Assembly: GCF_018986435.1 (NCBI RefSeq)
Contig: NZ_JAHMIN010000020.1
Coordinates: 66,553-120,847 of the forward strand
Origin: Hahella sp. HN01
GTDB lineage: Bacteria; Pseudomonadota; Gammaproteobacteria; Pseudomonadales; Oleiphilaceae
Length of the DNA stretch: 54,295 nucleotides
Direction of reading: 5' to 3'
In this document: piece after piece, positions 15,924 through 25,291 of the stretch
How the letters are laid out: the number at the start of each line of letters is the position of its first letter
Numbering within the stretch: the stretch's first letter is position 1
Made by a program: the position numbers and the translations under genes
The notes under the pieces: generated by a model
What the model saw: only the letters and a program-made list of their open reading frames with translations
What the model was told of the DNA's origin: nothing
Database searches by the model: none

Positions 15924-17819
15924 CTAGACGCGCCTGAGTTCCGCAATATAGGGCGAAGGCTGCAGAGGTAACCCACGTTCGTTATATTGCGGGCAGGAGA
16001 TATGCAGTCTGCTTTTGGCCCGTGTCAGCGCCACGTAGAAAACCCGGCGTTCCTCCTCCCTGTTTTCCTCTCTCTCTTTATGCTCGGACTGGGTCGCATT
16101 GATCAGGAATACCGTATCGAATTCAGCGCCTTTTGAGGCATGAATAGTCATGAGATGAATCTTATCCGACTCGGTTTTATCGCTGTTTATTTTCAGCAGT
16201 TCCTCGGCGCTTTGTTCCAGAGGGACGCCTTTCTTCAAGCCGTCCAACAACTGCTGAATCACCACTTTGGCGGGCAGGCTCTCCATGCCCTCCCGGCTGA
16301 AATAAGTGTGGCGCAGCAGTATTTCCCATAACTGCTCTTCCGCTTGCGACGGCGGACAGTGATTCAGCTTTTTGATCAGGCGCACGTCGCGAATGATGTC
16401 CGTCGCCTTTTCGCCGAGGCTGCCATCGGCGTCGGAAATAAACTGCAGATATTTGAAGATCGCTTCGTCTTTATATTTGCCGGATTTCTTGTGTCGCCAT
16501 TGCAGATTAATCCGGCTGTTATTGAGGACGTACTCCAGGTACTTCTCCTCCAACGGACTTTCGCTGCTGGAGGGCGCAAGACACAGACTCAAAAGCATAC
16601 GCGGACCGCGCCGGCGCAGCAGCGGAACGCCTTCATTAACCAAGTAAGGGATGCGGCGGGCGATCAGCGCCTGTTCGATATGCAGACGCTGGCTGTTCTC
16701 CCTGTAGAGAACGGCGATCTCATCAGGCGGCGTTCCTGCGTTCAATAGCGTTTGAATACTCGCGGCGACTTCGTTTGACTCGGTCACGACATTGATAGGC
16801 GACGCGAACTGCACCGTGCCGTCGCCGCTTCTGTGGGCGCGCATGGCGATGTCTTCCTGCAGGCGATGAGGCATGCTGTCAGCCAGCTTATTACTGAGCT
16901 GCACCAGTTTGTTCAAGGACCGGTAGTTGGTGTCCAGCACGCAGACGCTGGGGGATTCGTACGCTTCCAGGAACGCCTGGAAAACCGACGGCTCCGAGCC
17001 CCGGAACTGGTAGATGGACTGCTTGGCGTCGCCGACGACGGTGATGGAAACGGAGTTGGAGGCCAACAGGCGTATGGCTTCAAACTGCAGGTAATTGCAG
17101 TCCTGAAACTCATCTATGATGAAGTGCTTCAAATGGTATTGCAGCGCGTCTCGCAACTCAGCGTCTTCTTTCAGCACGTGGCAGGCGATATAGAGAATAT
17201 CGTCCGCATCAATGGCGTTGAGCTTTCTTTTTTCCTCGTCCAGGTTTTTCCACAGCGCAATCATGATGCGATCGATCATGCGTTCACGATTGGTCAGCTC
17301 CATCGGCGGCGCATAGTCGTTGGAGCCGAAACCGTTGGCTCTGGCGCGGGACAGACAGGCGAGAACTTCATTGAGAGAGATGCCGTTGCGGGCGACGAAG
17401 CGCTGCTGTTCCTCGCCCAGGTTGGACCAGAATGACTCGATGAAGCTTCTGGCCTCATGTTCGCTGATCACCCGCGTTGTCTTGTTGTATCCATATTTCT
17501 GCGTGACGGGACGATCGGAACTGGGTTTCAGGATCAACTCAAGGAACAGCTTGTGAAAGGTGCCGATATGGATGATTTTAGCGATGGGGCCAATCAGCTC
17601 GCCTAGCCTCGATCGCATCTCATTCGCGGCCTTGTTAGTGAAGGTCACCAGGATAATGGATTTCGGCGGCGCTTTTTCATTCAGGATAAGGTGTGCGGCT
17701 TTGTAGGTGACCACGCGGGTCTTGCCTGAGCCGGCGCCAGCCAGAACCAGAGTGGCTCCCTCGGTGGCGCTAACGGCTTTGAACTGTTCTTCATTGAGAT
17801 AAGACAGTATATCTTTCAA
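15924..17819 (-). CDS. UvrD/Rep-like superfamily 1 helicase
   Basis: 631 residues. All core SF1 motifs can be seen: the Walker A AGAGSGKT at 27-34, motif Ia ILVTFTNKAANEM, the DEFQD Walker B (IIDEFQDCNYLQ), GDAKQSIYQFRG (motif III), the LDTNYRS of motif IV, HASKGAEFDTVFL (motif V) and YVALTRAKSRLHI (motif VI). The protein is about 90 residues shorter than typical UvrD and ends soon after motif VI, so the C-terminal tail that binds repair partners is missing. It should unwind DNA 3' to 5' in repair or replication restart. The gene stands alone on the minus strand. Confidence 0.92.
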   Translation of the reverse strand: MKDILSYLNEEQFKAVSATEGATLVLAGAGSGKTRVVTYKAAHLILNEKAPPKSIILVTFTNKAANEMRSRLGELIGPIAKIIHIGTFHKLFLELILKPSSDRPVTQKYGYNKTTRVISEHEARSFIESFWSNLGEEQQRFVARNGISLNEVLACLSRARANGFGSNDYAPPMELTNRERMIDRIMIALWKNLDEEKRKLNAIDADDILYIACHVLKEDAELRDALQYHLKHFIIDEFQDCNYLQFEAIRLLASNSVSITVVGDAKQSIYQFRGSEPSVFQAFLEAYESPSVCVLDTNYRSLNKLVQLSNKLADSMPHRLQEDIAMRAHRSGDGTVQFASPINVVTESNEVAASIQTLLNAGTPPDEIAVLYRENSQRLHIEQALIARRIPYLVNEGVPLLRRRGPRMLLSLCLAPSSSESPLEEKYLEYVLNNSRINLQWRHKKSGKYKDEAIFKYLQFISDADGSLGEKATDIIRDVRLIKKLNHCPPSQAEEQLWEILLRHTYFSREGMESLPAKVVIQQLLDGLKKGVPLEQSAEELLKINSDKTESDKIHLMTIHASKGAEFDTVFLINATQSEHKEREENREEERRVFYVALTRAKSRLHISCPQYNERGLPLQPSPYIAELRRV

Positions 17820-18045
17820 ACACTTATCCTTCTTTGACCCAAAGGTGCTTTATCACGGTGCGAACTGCTCTGTGAAAGTTGGGACGAAGCTAAACGATCA
17901 CAGGGACAAACTCAATTTCAGTTTGCCAGTTCTTGGCGGATTTTCGAGTTATGCGTCGCCAACCCCGCGCCATGCACATACAATCAGGCAGGTATTTCAG
18001 ATCCGTTGCTCAGGCGACGGCGTCCAGGATTCTGTTGAGGCATGC

Positions 18046-18936
18046 ATGATCGAAAAACTGGAAATCCACCATCTGCGGACATTGGACGCATTGTATCGCT
18101 TCGGCAATATCTCCGCTGCAGCGGAGTCCCTCGATCTGTCCCAGCAGGCGATCAGTCAACAGCTGAAAAAACTGCGGGACATTCTGGGCGACCCGTTATT
18201 CGTGCGCACTGGCCATGGCATGGCTCCGACTCCTTACGCCAAACTGATCGAGCCGCATATCCAGCAGGTGTTGACCCATCTGCACGCGATTCCGGCGCCG
18301 GAGGCGTTTTCTTTGGCCAAGGTGGAAAGAACTTTGGTGATCTCCGCCACGGATTACACCCAGAAAGTGATTGTGACAGGGCTGATCGCGGAATTACGAG
18401 AAGCCGCGCCCAGGGTGAAAGTCGTGGTCGCCAATATCGAGAGCGCCAATCTGACCCGGAAAATGCGGCAAGGGGAGATTGATCTGGCGTTCACCTCCCA
18501 TGGCTATGTGCCGGAAGGTCTGCTGTCCGAGCCATTGTTCACGGAAAGATATCTCTGCGTTTCCGCCGACGCCGGGTTGGCGGGCGAGGGAGAGATTGCT
18601 CTGGAGCGGCTGGTGGAGCGCGACTTTATTGTCACCTCGCCAGGAACTGGCGGTTTCGCCGGGTCGGCGGACGCCTGGTTTGAGCAGCAGGGGTTGCGTC
18701 GTAACGTGACGATTTCAGCGCCGTCGTTCCACATCGCCCAGGAATATTTGCAGGCGACGGATATGGTGGCCTTTATGCCGTCGCGGCTGCTGCCTTGCGC
18801 AGGCTTATTCGAGATTCCTCTCAGCAAATATCCGCCGGGATACGAAGTAGTGGCGGCCTATCATCCCAGCGCCAAGAATGATCCCCTGATCATGTGGGCG
18901 CTCGGTACCGTGAAACAGCGCCTTTCCCGCGCCTGA
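18046..18936 (+). CDS. LysR family transcriptional regulator
   Basis: 296 residues from the ATG at 18046; the upstream open frame to 17845 is not protein-like. The N-terminal winged helix-turn-helix is typical: EIHHLRTLDALYRFGNISAAAESLDLSQQAISQQLKKLRDILGD, followed by PLFVRTGHGMAPTP. The remaining part is the two-lobe effector domain (VVVANIESANLTRKMRQGEIDLAFT, ERDFIVTSPGTGGF). Its neighbour 113 bases downstream on the same strand is a RidA gene, which suggests regulation of amino-acid or imine metabolism; that is inference. Confidence 0.9.
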   Translation: MIEKLEIHHLRTLDALYRFGNISAAAESLDLSQQAISQQLKKLRDILGDPLFVRTGHGMAPTPYAKLIEPHIQQVLTHLHAIPAPEAFSLAKVERTLVISATDYTQKVIVTGLIAELREAAPRVKVVVANIESANLTRKMRQGEIDLAFTSHGYVPEGLLSEPLFTERYLCVSADAGLAGEGEIALERLVERDFIVTSPGTGGFAGSADAWFEQQGLRRNVTISAPSFHIAQEYLQATDMVAFMPSRLLPCAGLFEIPLSKYPPGYEVVAAYHPSAKNDPLIMWALGTVKQRLSRA

Positions 18937-19049
18937 TCGTATCGGTCAATCCATTGGCGCTTGTATCGGTTACAACGGCAGCTTGATCGCTCGGTCGCCT
19001 CTGAAGCTCTACTCTGACTGCACACTATTAGTCGGTTTTAGAGGTCTTT

Positions 19050-19451
19050 ATGAGCATTAGTAAAGTGAACCCCAGCGCGCTGTATGACGGTTCGCCTTTT
19101 GGGCTGTCGCAGGCGGCGGTTGATACGGAGTCAGGATTGGTGTTTGTGTCCGGACAAGTGGACTGGGACGCGGACTACGAACTGAAAAACGATACGATTG
19201 AAGCCCAGACAGCGAATGCACTGGAGAACCTGAGCATCGTGCTGAAGGAAGCGGGGTCTTCCGTCGATAACCTGCTGCAAGTGCGCATCTATGTCAGAGG
19301 AGAGCTGGCGGATTACATGGCGAAAGTGGCGCCTATTCTCGCCAACTATCTGGGAACCGTACGGCCAGCGCTGACCGGCGTGGGCGTCGCCTCACTGGCG
19401 TCGCCGGGCACATTGGTGGAAATCGAAGCGGTGGCGAAGGTCCGTCGCTAA
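19050..19451 (+). CDS. RidA family enamine/imine deaminase
   Basis: 133 residues. The family pattern is clear: the opening NPSALYDGSPFGLSQAAV, the strand GLVFVSGQVDW, the central helix EAQTANALENLSIVLKEAGSS, VRIYVRG, and the terminal PALTGVGVASLASPGTLVEIEAVA segment, where the canonical catalytic Arg of RidA (normally in R-[ST]-x-V) is not obvious. The family removes reactive enamine and imine intermediates made by PLP enzymes. It is preceded by a LysR gene on the same strand and followed by a strong hairpin. Confidence 0.85.
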   Translation: MSISKVNPSALYDGSPFGLSQAAVDTESGLVFVSGQVDWDADYELKNDTIEAQTANALENLSIVLKEAGSSVDNLLQVRIYVRGELADYMAKVAPILANYLGTVRPALTGVGVASLASPGTLVEIEAVAKVRR

Positions 19452-19471
19452 AGAGACATTTCCATCGCTAC

Positions 19472-19493
19472 AGCGCCGACGTTCGTCGGCGCT
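19472..19493 (+). terminator. Strong hairpin between convergent genes
   Basis: Perfect 10-bp stem AGCGCCGACG / CGTCGGCGCT with a two-base loop, between the RidA stop (19451) and the convergent binding-protein stop (19516). It can serve both strands, though the T tract on either side is short. Confidence 0.65.
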
Positions 19494-19515
19494 TGAATAA
19501 GCCCGATCGTGAAAA

Positions 19516-20472
19516 TCAGCGCACCTTAACGCCCAGGCTCAGCAACACTTCGCGGATATCTTTTTCCTGATTCTCCAGAAAACGATGCATGGCGTCGCCG
19601 CGATGATAAAAGTTGGACCATCCGTATTTGCTTCTTACCTGCTTCCATTGATCGCTTTGCGACAGTTTCTCCAGCATATCGGCGTATTGGGCGATGTCCT
19701 GCGCCGGCATGCCGGGGGGGCCGAAGAAGCCGCGCCAGTTGGCGAAAACCAGATCGTAACCCTGTTCCTTCATGGTGGGGATGTCAAAGCCTTCCAGGCG
19801 TTCGTCGCTGGTGACGCCGAGCAGGCGCAGTTTGCCTGACTTATAATCGTTGACCACTTCTCCCAGCCCGGTCACCAGGGCGACGCCCACTTCTTTGTAC
19901 AGCTTCTCCAGGGCGTCGCCGCCGCCGTCGCTGGGCACATAACGCATTTGATCAATGCCGATGCCGGCGGATTTAAGCAGGAGCGCGGCGGTAATGTGGT
20001 CCAGGCTTTCCTTGGATGAACCGCCGATAATCGGATTTTTCGCGGCATGGTCCCGAATCAGGTCCGCCAGCTGCGGCACTGATTGAATCGGCGAGTCCGC
20101 TTTCACCGCGACCACCTGATACTCCGCAATCACCGTAGCGATGGGCGTGATGTCGCGAAAGTCTTTGTCGATCACCCCGGTCAGACTGCGCAATATCAAT
20201 GGAGTGGATTGCACCATCAGGGTTTCCGAGTATTTGGGCGCGTTGCGCACCAGATCATCCAGGGCGCGTCCGCCGCCGCCTCCAGACAGGTTGGTGAACT
20301 TGACGTCATCCACCAGGCCGATAGTCTGCATCGTTGCGCCGGTTTCGCGGGCGGTAGTGTCCCAACCGCCGCCTTCGCCCCCGGGAATGAGAAAGGCCAG
20401 TTCTTTGGCGCCGACGAAGAGAGAAAAACCTAAAAAGAACGTAAGCCAAGACAACCGTTTTAATACGCTCAT
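19516..20472 (-). CDS. TctC/Bug-type periplasmic solute-binding protein
   Basis: 318 residues with a signal peptide (MSVLKRLSWLTFFLGFSLFVGA). The mature part begins with the typical Bug-family segment ELAFLIPGGEGGGWDTTARETGATM, and IGGSSKESLDHITAALLLKSAGI and GVTSDERL near the ligand cleft are family-like. These proteins bind carboxylates in the periplasm and feed tripartite tricarboxylate transporters. The two membrane components are not seen nearby, so this is a solitary receptor. Ligand unknown. Confidence 0.88.
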   Translation of the reverse strand: MSVLKRLSWLTFFLGFSLFVGAKELAFLIPGGEGGGWDTTARETGATMQTIGLVDDVKFTNLSGGGGGRALDDLVRNAPKYSETLMVQSTPLILRSLTGVIDKDFRDITPIATVIAEYQVVAVKADSPIQSVPQLADLIRDHAAKNPIIGGSSKESLDHITAALLLKSAGIGIDQMRYVPSDGGGDALEKLYKEVGVALVTGLGEVVNDYKSGKLRLLGVTSDERLEGFDIPTMKEQGYDLVFANWRGFFGPPGMPAQDIAQYADMLEKLSQSDQWKQVRSKYGWSNFYHRGDAMHRFLENQEKDIREVLLSLGVKVR

Positions 20473-20834
20473 CGTATATATACCTCTGCTTTATTGTTTT
20501 GCGGATCAGGCGGCTTCAAGAGAGAGGGAGTGGCGTTTCGTTTCCATGTGGGAGTTGAATGAAAAAATATCGCCTGAAATTTAACTATAGACCGGACTTT
20601 TGTTGCTGTTGGGATAATAATCAAACTGACTGAAACAGTATGAGGGCGATCATGGAAGTAAAATATTCGCCCCACAGGTGAAAAAATGTGTCATAGATAT
20701 GGAAATCCAACGTGCTCGGGAACATTATCTACTAAGCTTAAAGAGATAATTCCGGTCAACCGTGATTGGGTTGCGTTACAGCAGCTTTTCGGGCGTCGCG
20801 TTTCATCCGAAAACAACCGGTGGTAATGCCATAG
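20473..20834. other. Divergent intergenic region
   Basis: 362 bases between the TctC-type gene (minus) and the sensor GGDEF-EAL gene (plus). It should carry both promoters. Short reading frames here are not protein-like and lack ribosome binding sites. I see no clear operator. Confidence 0.6.
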
Positions 20835-23834
20835 ATGCCGAACTCATCTTCTCCTATTGGCCGTATCCGGACGATATGCTTGCTGGTTCTTTGTCTGATG
20901 ACGAGAATCTGCGGGGCGGCGGACTCAGAACTTACCCCTGTCGTTGTGCAGTTGAAGTGGCTGCATCAATTCCAATTCGCCGGCTTTTACGCCGCCATCG
21001 AAAAAGGTTTCTATCAGAAAGCCGGTTTTGACGTGACCCTGCGCGAGGCGGCGCCGGACATTAATCCTATCGACGAAGTGGTGGAGGGCAGGGCGGACTT
21101 CGGCGTCGCCAATTCTGAACTGCTGCTTTACCGCTTGCAGGGCGCGCCGGTTACCGCCGTAGCGGTGATGATCCAGCATTCGCCTCTGGTATTGGTGAGT
21201 CTGGCGGAGTCGGAGATACTCAGTCCGCAGGATCTGATCGATAGACGCGTCATGTTTCCCCATGGGCCATACGGCGCCAACACCATTGGCATTCTGCGCA
21301 AGGAAGGCGTGCTGCTCTCTCAAATCAAACAGATGCCGTTGTCTTTCAATATCAACGATCTGGTGGAGCATCGCGTGGACGCCATGGTGGGCTACGTGAC
21401 TGACCTGCCGTATCAGCTGCGTAAACGTCAGATCGCTTACAACATCATGGACCCGCGCAGTTACGGCATCGATTTCTACGGCGACACCCTTTTCACCACC
21501 GAAAATCATGCGATGAGCGATACCGAAGAGGTGGCGCGTTTCCGCGAAGCCACGATTGAAGGTTGGCGTTATGCGGTGGACAACCCGGAAGAGATCATTC
21601 GTTTGCTGCAAGGTAAATATAACTCCCGCAAAGAATACGATGAGCTTGTGTATGAAGCCCGGGAAACCATTGACCTGATCGTGCCCAAGCTGGTGGAGGT
21701 CGGGCATATGAACCCGGGGCGCTGGCGGCATATCGCGGACACCTTCGCCGCGCTGGATATGGCGTCCAGGGATTACAATCTGGAGGGCTTTATCTTCGAC
21801 TCGGACCGCAATGACGCCAGACTGGTGTTGCATACAGCGCTGTTGATTGGCGGTCTGGTGGTGATCGCCGGGGCGGTGGGCATCTTTTTATTGATGACGT
21901 TCAACAACCGGCTTAAAAACCGGGTTGAGTTGCACACCCATCAACTGCGCGAGGCCAATGAGGCGCTGTACGAGCAGACGCAGACCCTGATAGAAAAAGA
22001 GCAGGCGCTGTACAAACTGAACCATGCGCTGGAAGCCCGAGTGGAGGAGAGAACGGAGGCGTTGGCGCAGGCCAATCAGGAATTGAAGCTGGAGATTGCG
22101 GAGAGGGAGCAGCGCGAGCTGTCTTTGCGTCTTCTGTCCAAAGCGGTGGAGAGCAGTCGCAGCGGCGTCATCATCACCAATGCGGATGGCATTATCGTCT
22201 ACGTGAATAACGCGTTTCTGGCGATGTCCGGCTACGATCGCATGCAGGTGTTCGACAAACACCTATCCTCACTGGAGGAGCGTGTTTGTTTTCCGCGTCT
22301 TGATCAGATCAATTTCCGTGAGTTGCCGGAACCAATGATCCGCGATGAGTTGCACTGTTACGACGCCTCGCGCAATCAGTACTGGGTGCAGATCTCCATT
22401 TTCCCCATTTATGAACAGGCGGCGCGCAACTATGGCGTATTTCGTCCCGCGCCGGAAAAAGTCAGCCACTATGTGGTGACCTGTGAAGACATTACCCTGC
22501 TGAAAAAGAGCAAGGATGAGATGGAGCAGTTGGCGTTTTACGACCACCTGACGGGACTGGAGAGCCGGCTGCTGTTCAAGCTGCGCCTGGAAAACGCCAT
22601 TACCCGGGCCGTGCGCGACAAGTCTATGATCGCCCTCATGTTTATCGACATCGATCACTTTAAGGAGATCAACGATAACTACGGCCATGACGCTGGTGAC
22701 GAAGTGCTGAAAACCGTGGCCGCGCGCATCAAACAGAACGTGCGCAAGAACGATACGGTGGCGCGCATCAGCGGCGATGAGTTTACCGTGATTCTGTCGG
22801 ATATTAGGGGGCATGCCGACGCCCGGCGTGTGGCGCAGGGCATTCGGCGGACCTTGAACCAGCCGTTCAAGTTCGCCGGAAAAGAATATTTTGTCGGCGC
22901 CAGTATCGGCATCAGCATTGCGCCTGACGATGGCGTGGAGCTGGATGAGTTATTGAAGAACGCAGACACCGCCATGTATCAGGCCAAGCGTAATGGCCGC
23001 AACGATATCCAGTTTTTCTCTCATTCCATGAATGAGGAAGCCAAGAAGAAGCAGGCGCTGGAAGCGGAAATGATCCAGGGGCTGTCCAAGAAGCAGTTCC
23101 GCCTGGACTATCAGCCGGTGATTGACCTGGAAACCAAAAAACTGGTGGGGCTGGAGGCGCTGCTGCGCTGGAATCATCCCAGCCAGGGCATCGTTTATCC
23201 CGATCATTTTATTCCCCTGGCGGAAGAGACAGGCCTCATTGTGGAGCTGGGGAAATGGGTGATCAGCGAAGTCATTTCCGCCACCCAGGAGTTGCGCAAG
23301 ATGGGGTTCGCTGATGTCGGCGTGGCGATTAATGTGTCGGCGCGCCAATTGCGGGATAAAGGACTGATCGCGGATATCGGACGCATTGTCGCCGCCCATC
23401 GCAATGAGCCCTGCAATATTCAACTGGAGCTGACGGAATCCACCATTATTGAAGAGCTGGAGCAAAGCAACCGCAGCATCAACGATTTGAATAGGCTTGG
23501 CTTTGGTATCACCGTGGATGATTTCGGCGCGGGTTATTCTTCCATGAGCAATCTCAAGCAACTACCCATCGACTGCATCAAGATCGATAAGTCGTTCATT
23601 CACAACATGCTGAGGAAAGGCGATGATGCGGAAATCGTAAAAGCGATGATTTCCATGGCGCATAATCTAAAGCTGAAGGTGGTGGCGGTGGGTGTGGAAG
23701 ACGCCGAACAGGTGAAATTCCTGAAGGAAAACCAATGCTTCCTCGCTCAGGGATTCTATTTCTCCAAAGCTGCCGATCTACATGAAATCATCGGGAAATT
23801 CAGCGCCCCCAATGTGGTGAAGCTCACTCCCTGA
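20835..23834 (+). CDS. NMT1-type sensor fused to PAS-GGDEF-EAL
   Basis: 999 residues. Signal peptide (about 1-28), then an NMT1/THI5-like binding domain (about 34-325: VVVQLKWLHQFQFAGFYAAIEKGFY start, then the GANTIGILRKEGV segment), a transmembrane helix (about 330-357), a coiled coil (about 365-430), a PAS domain (about 435-560), GGDEF (about 565-735; the motif is SGDEF at 646-650) and EAL (about 745-990; EAL at 774-776). So a periplasmic ligand-binding protein is fused straight to a c-di-GMP output. In the EAL domain the usual VVAEGVE is VVAVGVE, with Val952 in place of the conserved Glu. That Glu (Glu352 in RocR) is needed for hydrolysis, so the phosphodiesterase is probably weak or dead and the protein more likely a cyclase or sensor. 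The ligand may be a thiamine-precursor-like or sulfonate-type molecule; it is not known. Confidence 0.88.
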   Translation: MPNSSSPIGRIRTICLLVLCLMTRICGAADSELTPVVVQLKWLHQFQFAGFYAAIEKGFYQKAGFDVTLREAAPDINPIDEVVEGRADFGVANSELLLYRLQGAPVTAVAVMIQHSPLVLVSLAESEILSPQDLIDRRVMFPHGPYGANTIGILRKEGVLLSQIKQMPLSFNINDLVEHRVDAMVGYVTDLPYQLRKRQIAYNIMDPRSYGIDFYGDTLFTTENHAMSDTEEVARFREATIEGWRYAVDNPEEIIRLLQGKYNSRKEYDELVYEARETIDLIVPKLVEVGHMNPGRWRHIADTFAALDMASRDYNLEGFIFDSDRNDARLVLHTALLIGGLVVIAGAVGIFLLMTFNNRLKNRVELHTHQLREANEALYEQTQTLIEKEQALYKLNHALEARVEERTEALAQANQELKLEIAEREQRELSLRLLSKAVESSRSGVIITNADGIIVYVNNAFLAMSGYDRMQVFDKHLSSLEERVCFPRLDQINFRELPEPMIRDELHCYDASRNQYWVQISIFPIYEQAARNYGVFRPAPEKVSHYVVTCEDITLLKKSKDEMEQLAFYDHLTGLESRLLFKLRLENAITRAVRDKSMIALMFIDIDHFKEINDNYGHDAGDEVLKTVAARIKQNVRKNDTVARISGDEFTVILSDIRGHADARRVAQGIRRTLNQPFKFAGKEYFVGASIGISIAPDDGVELDELLKNADTAMYQAKRNGRNDIQFFSHSMNEEAKKKQALEAEMIQGLSKKQFRLDYQPVIDLETKKLVGLEALLRWNHPSQGIVYPDHFIPLAEETGLIVELGKWVISEVISATQELRKMGFADVGVAINVSARQLRDKGLIADIGRIVAAHRNEPCNIQLELTESTIIEELEQSNRSINDLNRLGFGITVDDFGAGYSSMSNLKQLPIDCIKIDKSFIHNMLRKGDDAEIVKAMISMAHNLKLKVVAVGVEDAEQVKFLKENQCFLAQGFYFSKAADLHEIIGKFSAPNVVKLTP

Positions 23835-23862
23835 GCTGGTCTGATCTTCCTTTCTCAAACAA

Positions 23863-25152
23863 TCAGAGCGCTGGGCTGCCCCAGTAATACACGCTGCCGT
23901 CATCGCTGCCAGCGAAGACGGCGGTGCCCTCGGCGTTGATGGACATGGGCCAGTTCATTAGCGAGGTGGCGTATTTCCAGTACAACTCGCCGGTTTGCGC
24001 GTTAAACAGATAGAAGTTGCCGGGCGTTTCTTCCTGCGGCGAAGAGTTGCTGTCGCTGAAGATGGGCTCGCCGTCGGCGGAGGTCACATACTGCGCGTTG
24101 GCGTCCATATTCATGCCTGGGTTGGGGCAATACTCCAGCTGATTGATCCACAGGCGTTGCGGGTAGTATTCCCCGGAATCGCCGGCGTTCTTCAACATAT
24201 AGGCGAAACCGAAGCCGGGGCTGTCAGAGGCGGCTTTGGTCGCGCCGGAGCCGTCGTAATTGCCGCCGGCGCCGACATAGACCTGTCCGTTGACATTGGC
24301 GATAGCCAGGGCGTAAGTCAGTCCCAGAGACTGGTCGGAAGGCGTGTAGGACCAGAGGGGCGTGAGGCCGCTGACAGGGCTGTCCGGGGTGGCGAACAGA
24401 TAAACGTAGCCGTTCTTGGTGGAAGCGGCGAAGTAGCCTCCGTCAGCGCTGATGACCACGCGCAGAACGCCGGTGGCGGTATGAAAGCGGCCGTATTCCA
24501 CCAGGGCTCCGCTTTGATTGGCGTAGAGGATAACCAGTCCGGTGGAGCTGACTTCCGCACGTTTCGCCGGTTTACGTCCGCGGGCGAATTCGACGCTCTC
24601 CGAATAGCTGTCCAGTTCGCCGCCCACCACCACAATTTCGCCGGTGTTGCAGACGCCGCAACTGCGTAAATAGGATTCGCTGACGTTGGTTTGGGAGTCG
24701 CTATAACTTTGTCCGTTGAGAGTCAGCAGCAAGGCGTTGGCGCCTTCCACGGCGATAATGGTGGAGCCGTCGTAACTGATTTCTACTTCATTGATGCGGC
24801 TGTCTACGCTGAATTCCTGACGGCTGGAGACGCCGACGCCGACATTGTAAGTGCGCAGAAAGCCGTTGCCGCTGCCGTATTGTCCGCCAGCGGCCGCGTA
24901 AGCGCCGTTGCCGGAGACCGCGACCCAGAACACGCCCTGGGTGACGTTGTCGCCCAGTGGATCGCTCCACTGTAGTGACGGCGCGGAGCCGTCGGTGGCG
25001 TAGCTGTAAATGGCGAAGTCGCTACTCTCTCCATATTCGGAGGACGTACCGGTGATAAGTTGCGCGCCGTTGGCGGAAATGGCGGTGGTGTTGATTTGCA
25101 GTCCGGATGTTGGGGTTAGCGTCCAATTGGGCGCGAGCTGGTCTTGCGGCAT
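23863..25152 (-). CDS. Beta-propeller (PQQ/WD40-like repeat) protein
   Basis: 429 residues without a signal peptide. The sequence is made of repeated blade-like units, for example FAIYSYATDGSAPSLQWSDPLG, VFWVAVSGNGAYAAAGGQYGSG, VLRVVISADGGYFAASTKNGYVYLF, and finally SINAEGTAVFAGSDDGSVYYWG. The D-G-x-V-Y-x-W endings look like PQQ- or WD40-type blades. This architecture generally provides a binding surface and has no catalytic residues to read. It is rich in Gly, Ser and Tyr. It is an isolated gene, and I cannot say what it binds. Confidence 0.75.
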   Translation of the reverse strand: MPQDQLAPNWTLTPTSGLQINTTAISANGAQLITGTSSEYGESSDFAIYSYATDGSAPSLQWSDPLGDNVTQGVFWVAVSGNGAYAAAGGQYGSGNGFLRTYNVGVGVSSRQEFSVDSRINEVEISYDGSTIIAVEGANALLLTLNGQSYSDSQTNVSESYLRSCGVCNTGEIVVVGGELDSYSESVEFARGRKPAKRAEVSSTGLVILYANQSGALVEYGRFHTATGVLRVVISADGGYFAASTKNGYVYLFATPDSPVSGLTPLWSYTPSDQSLGLTYALAIANVNGQVYVGAGGNYDGSGATKAASDSPGFGFAYMLKNAGDSGEYYPQRLWINQLEYCPNPGMNMDANAQYVTSADGEPIFSDSNSSPQEETPGNFYLFNAQTGELYWKYATSLMNWPMSINAEGTAVFAGSDDGSVYYWGSPAL

Positions 25153-25291
25153 ACTGAGTCCTTGTTATTGGGTCATTGCCCTGCGGAGACGGGCGAAGCC
25201 TGGTTAATGGTGAATCCATGCCGAAAGTTTAGCCGACCGAGAAGTTTTGGCAATGACCCCAACGACCGATTGGCGGCCATGGCGGCTTTAT

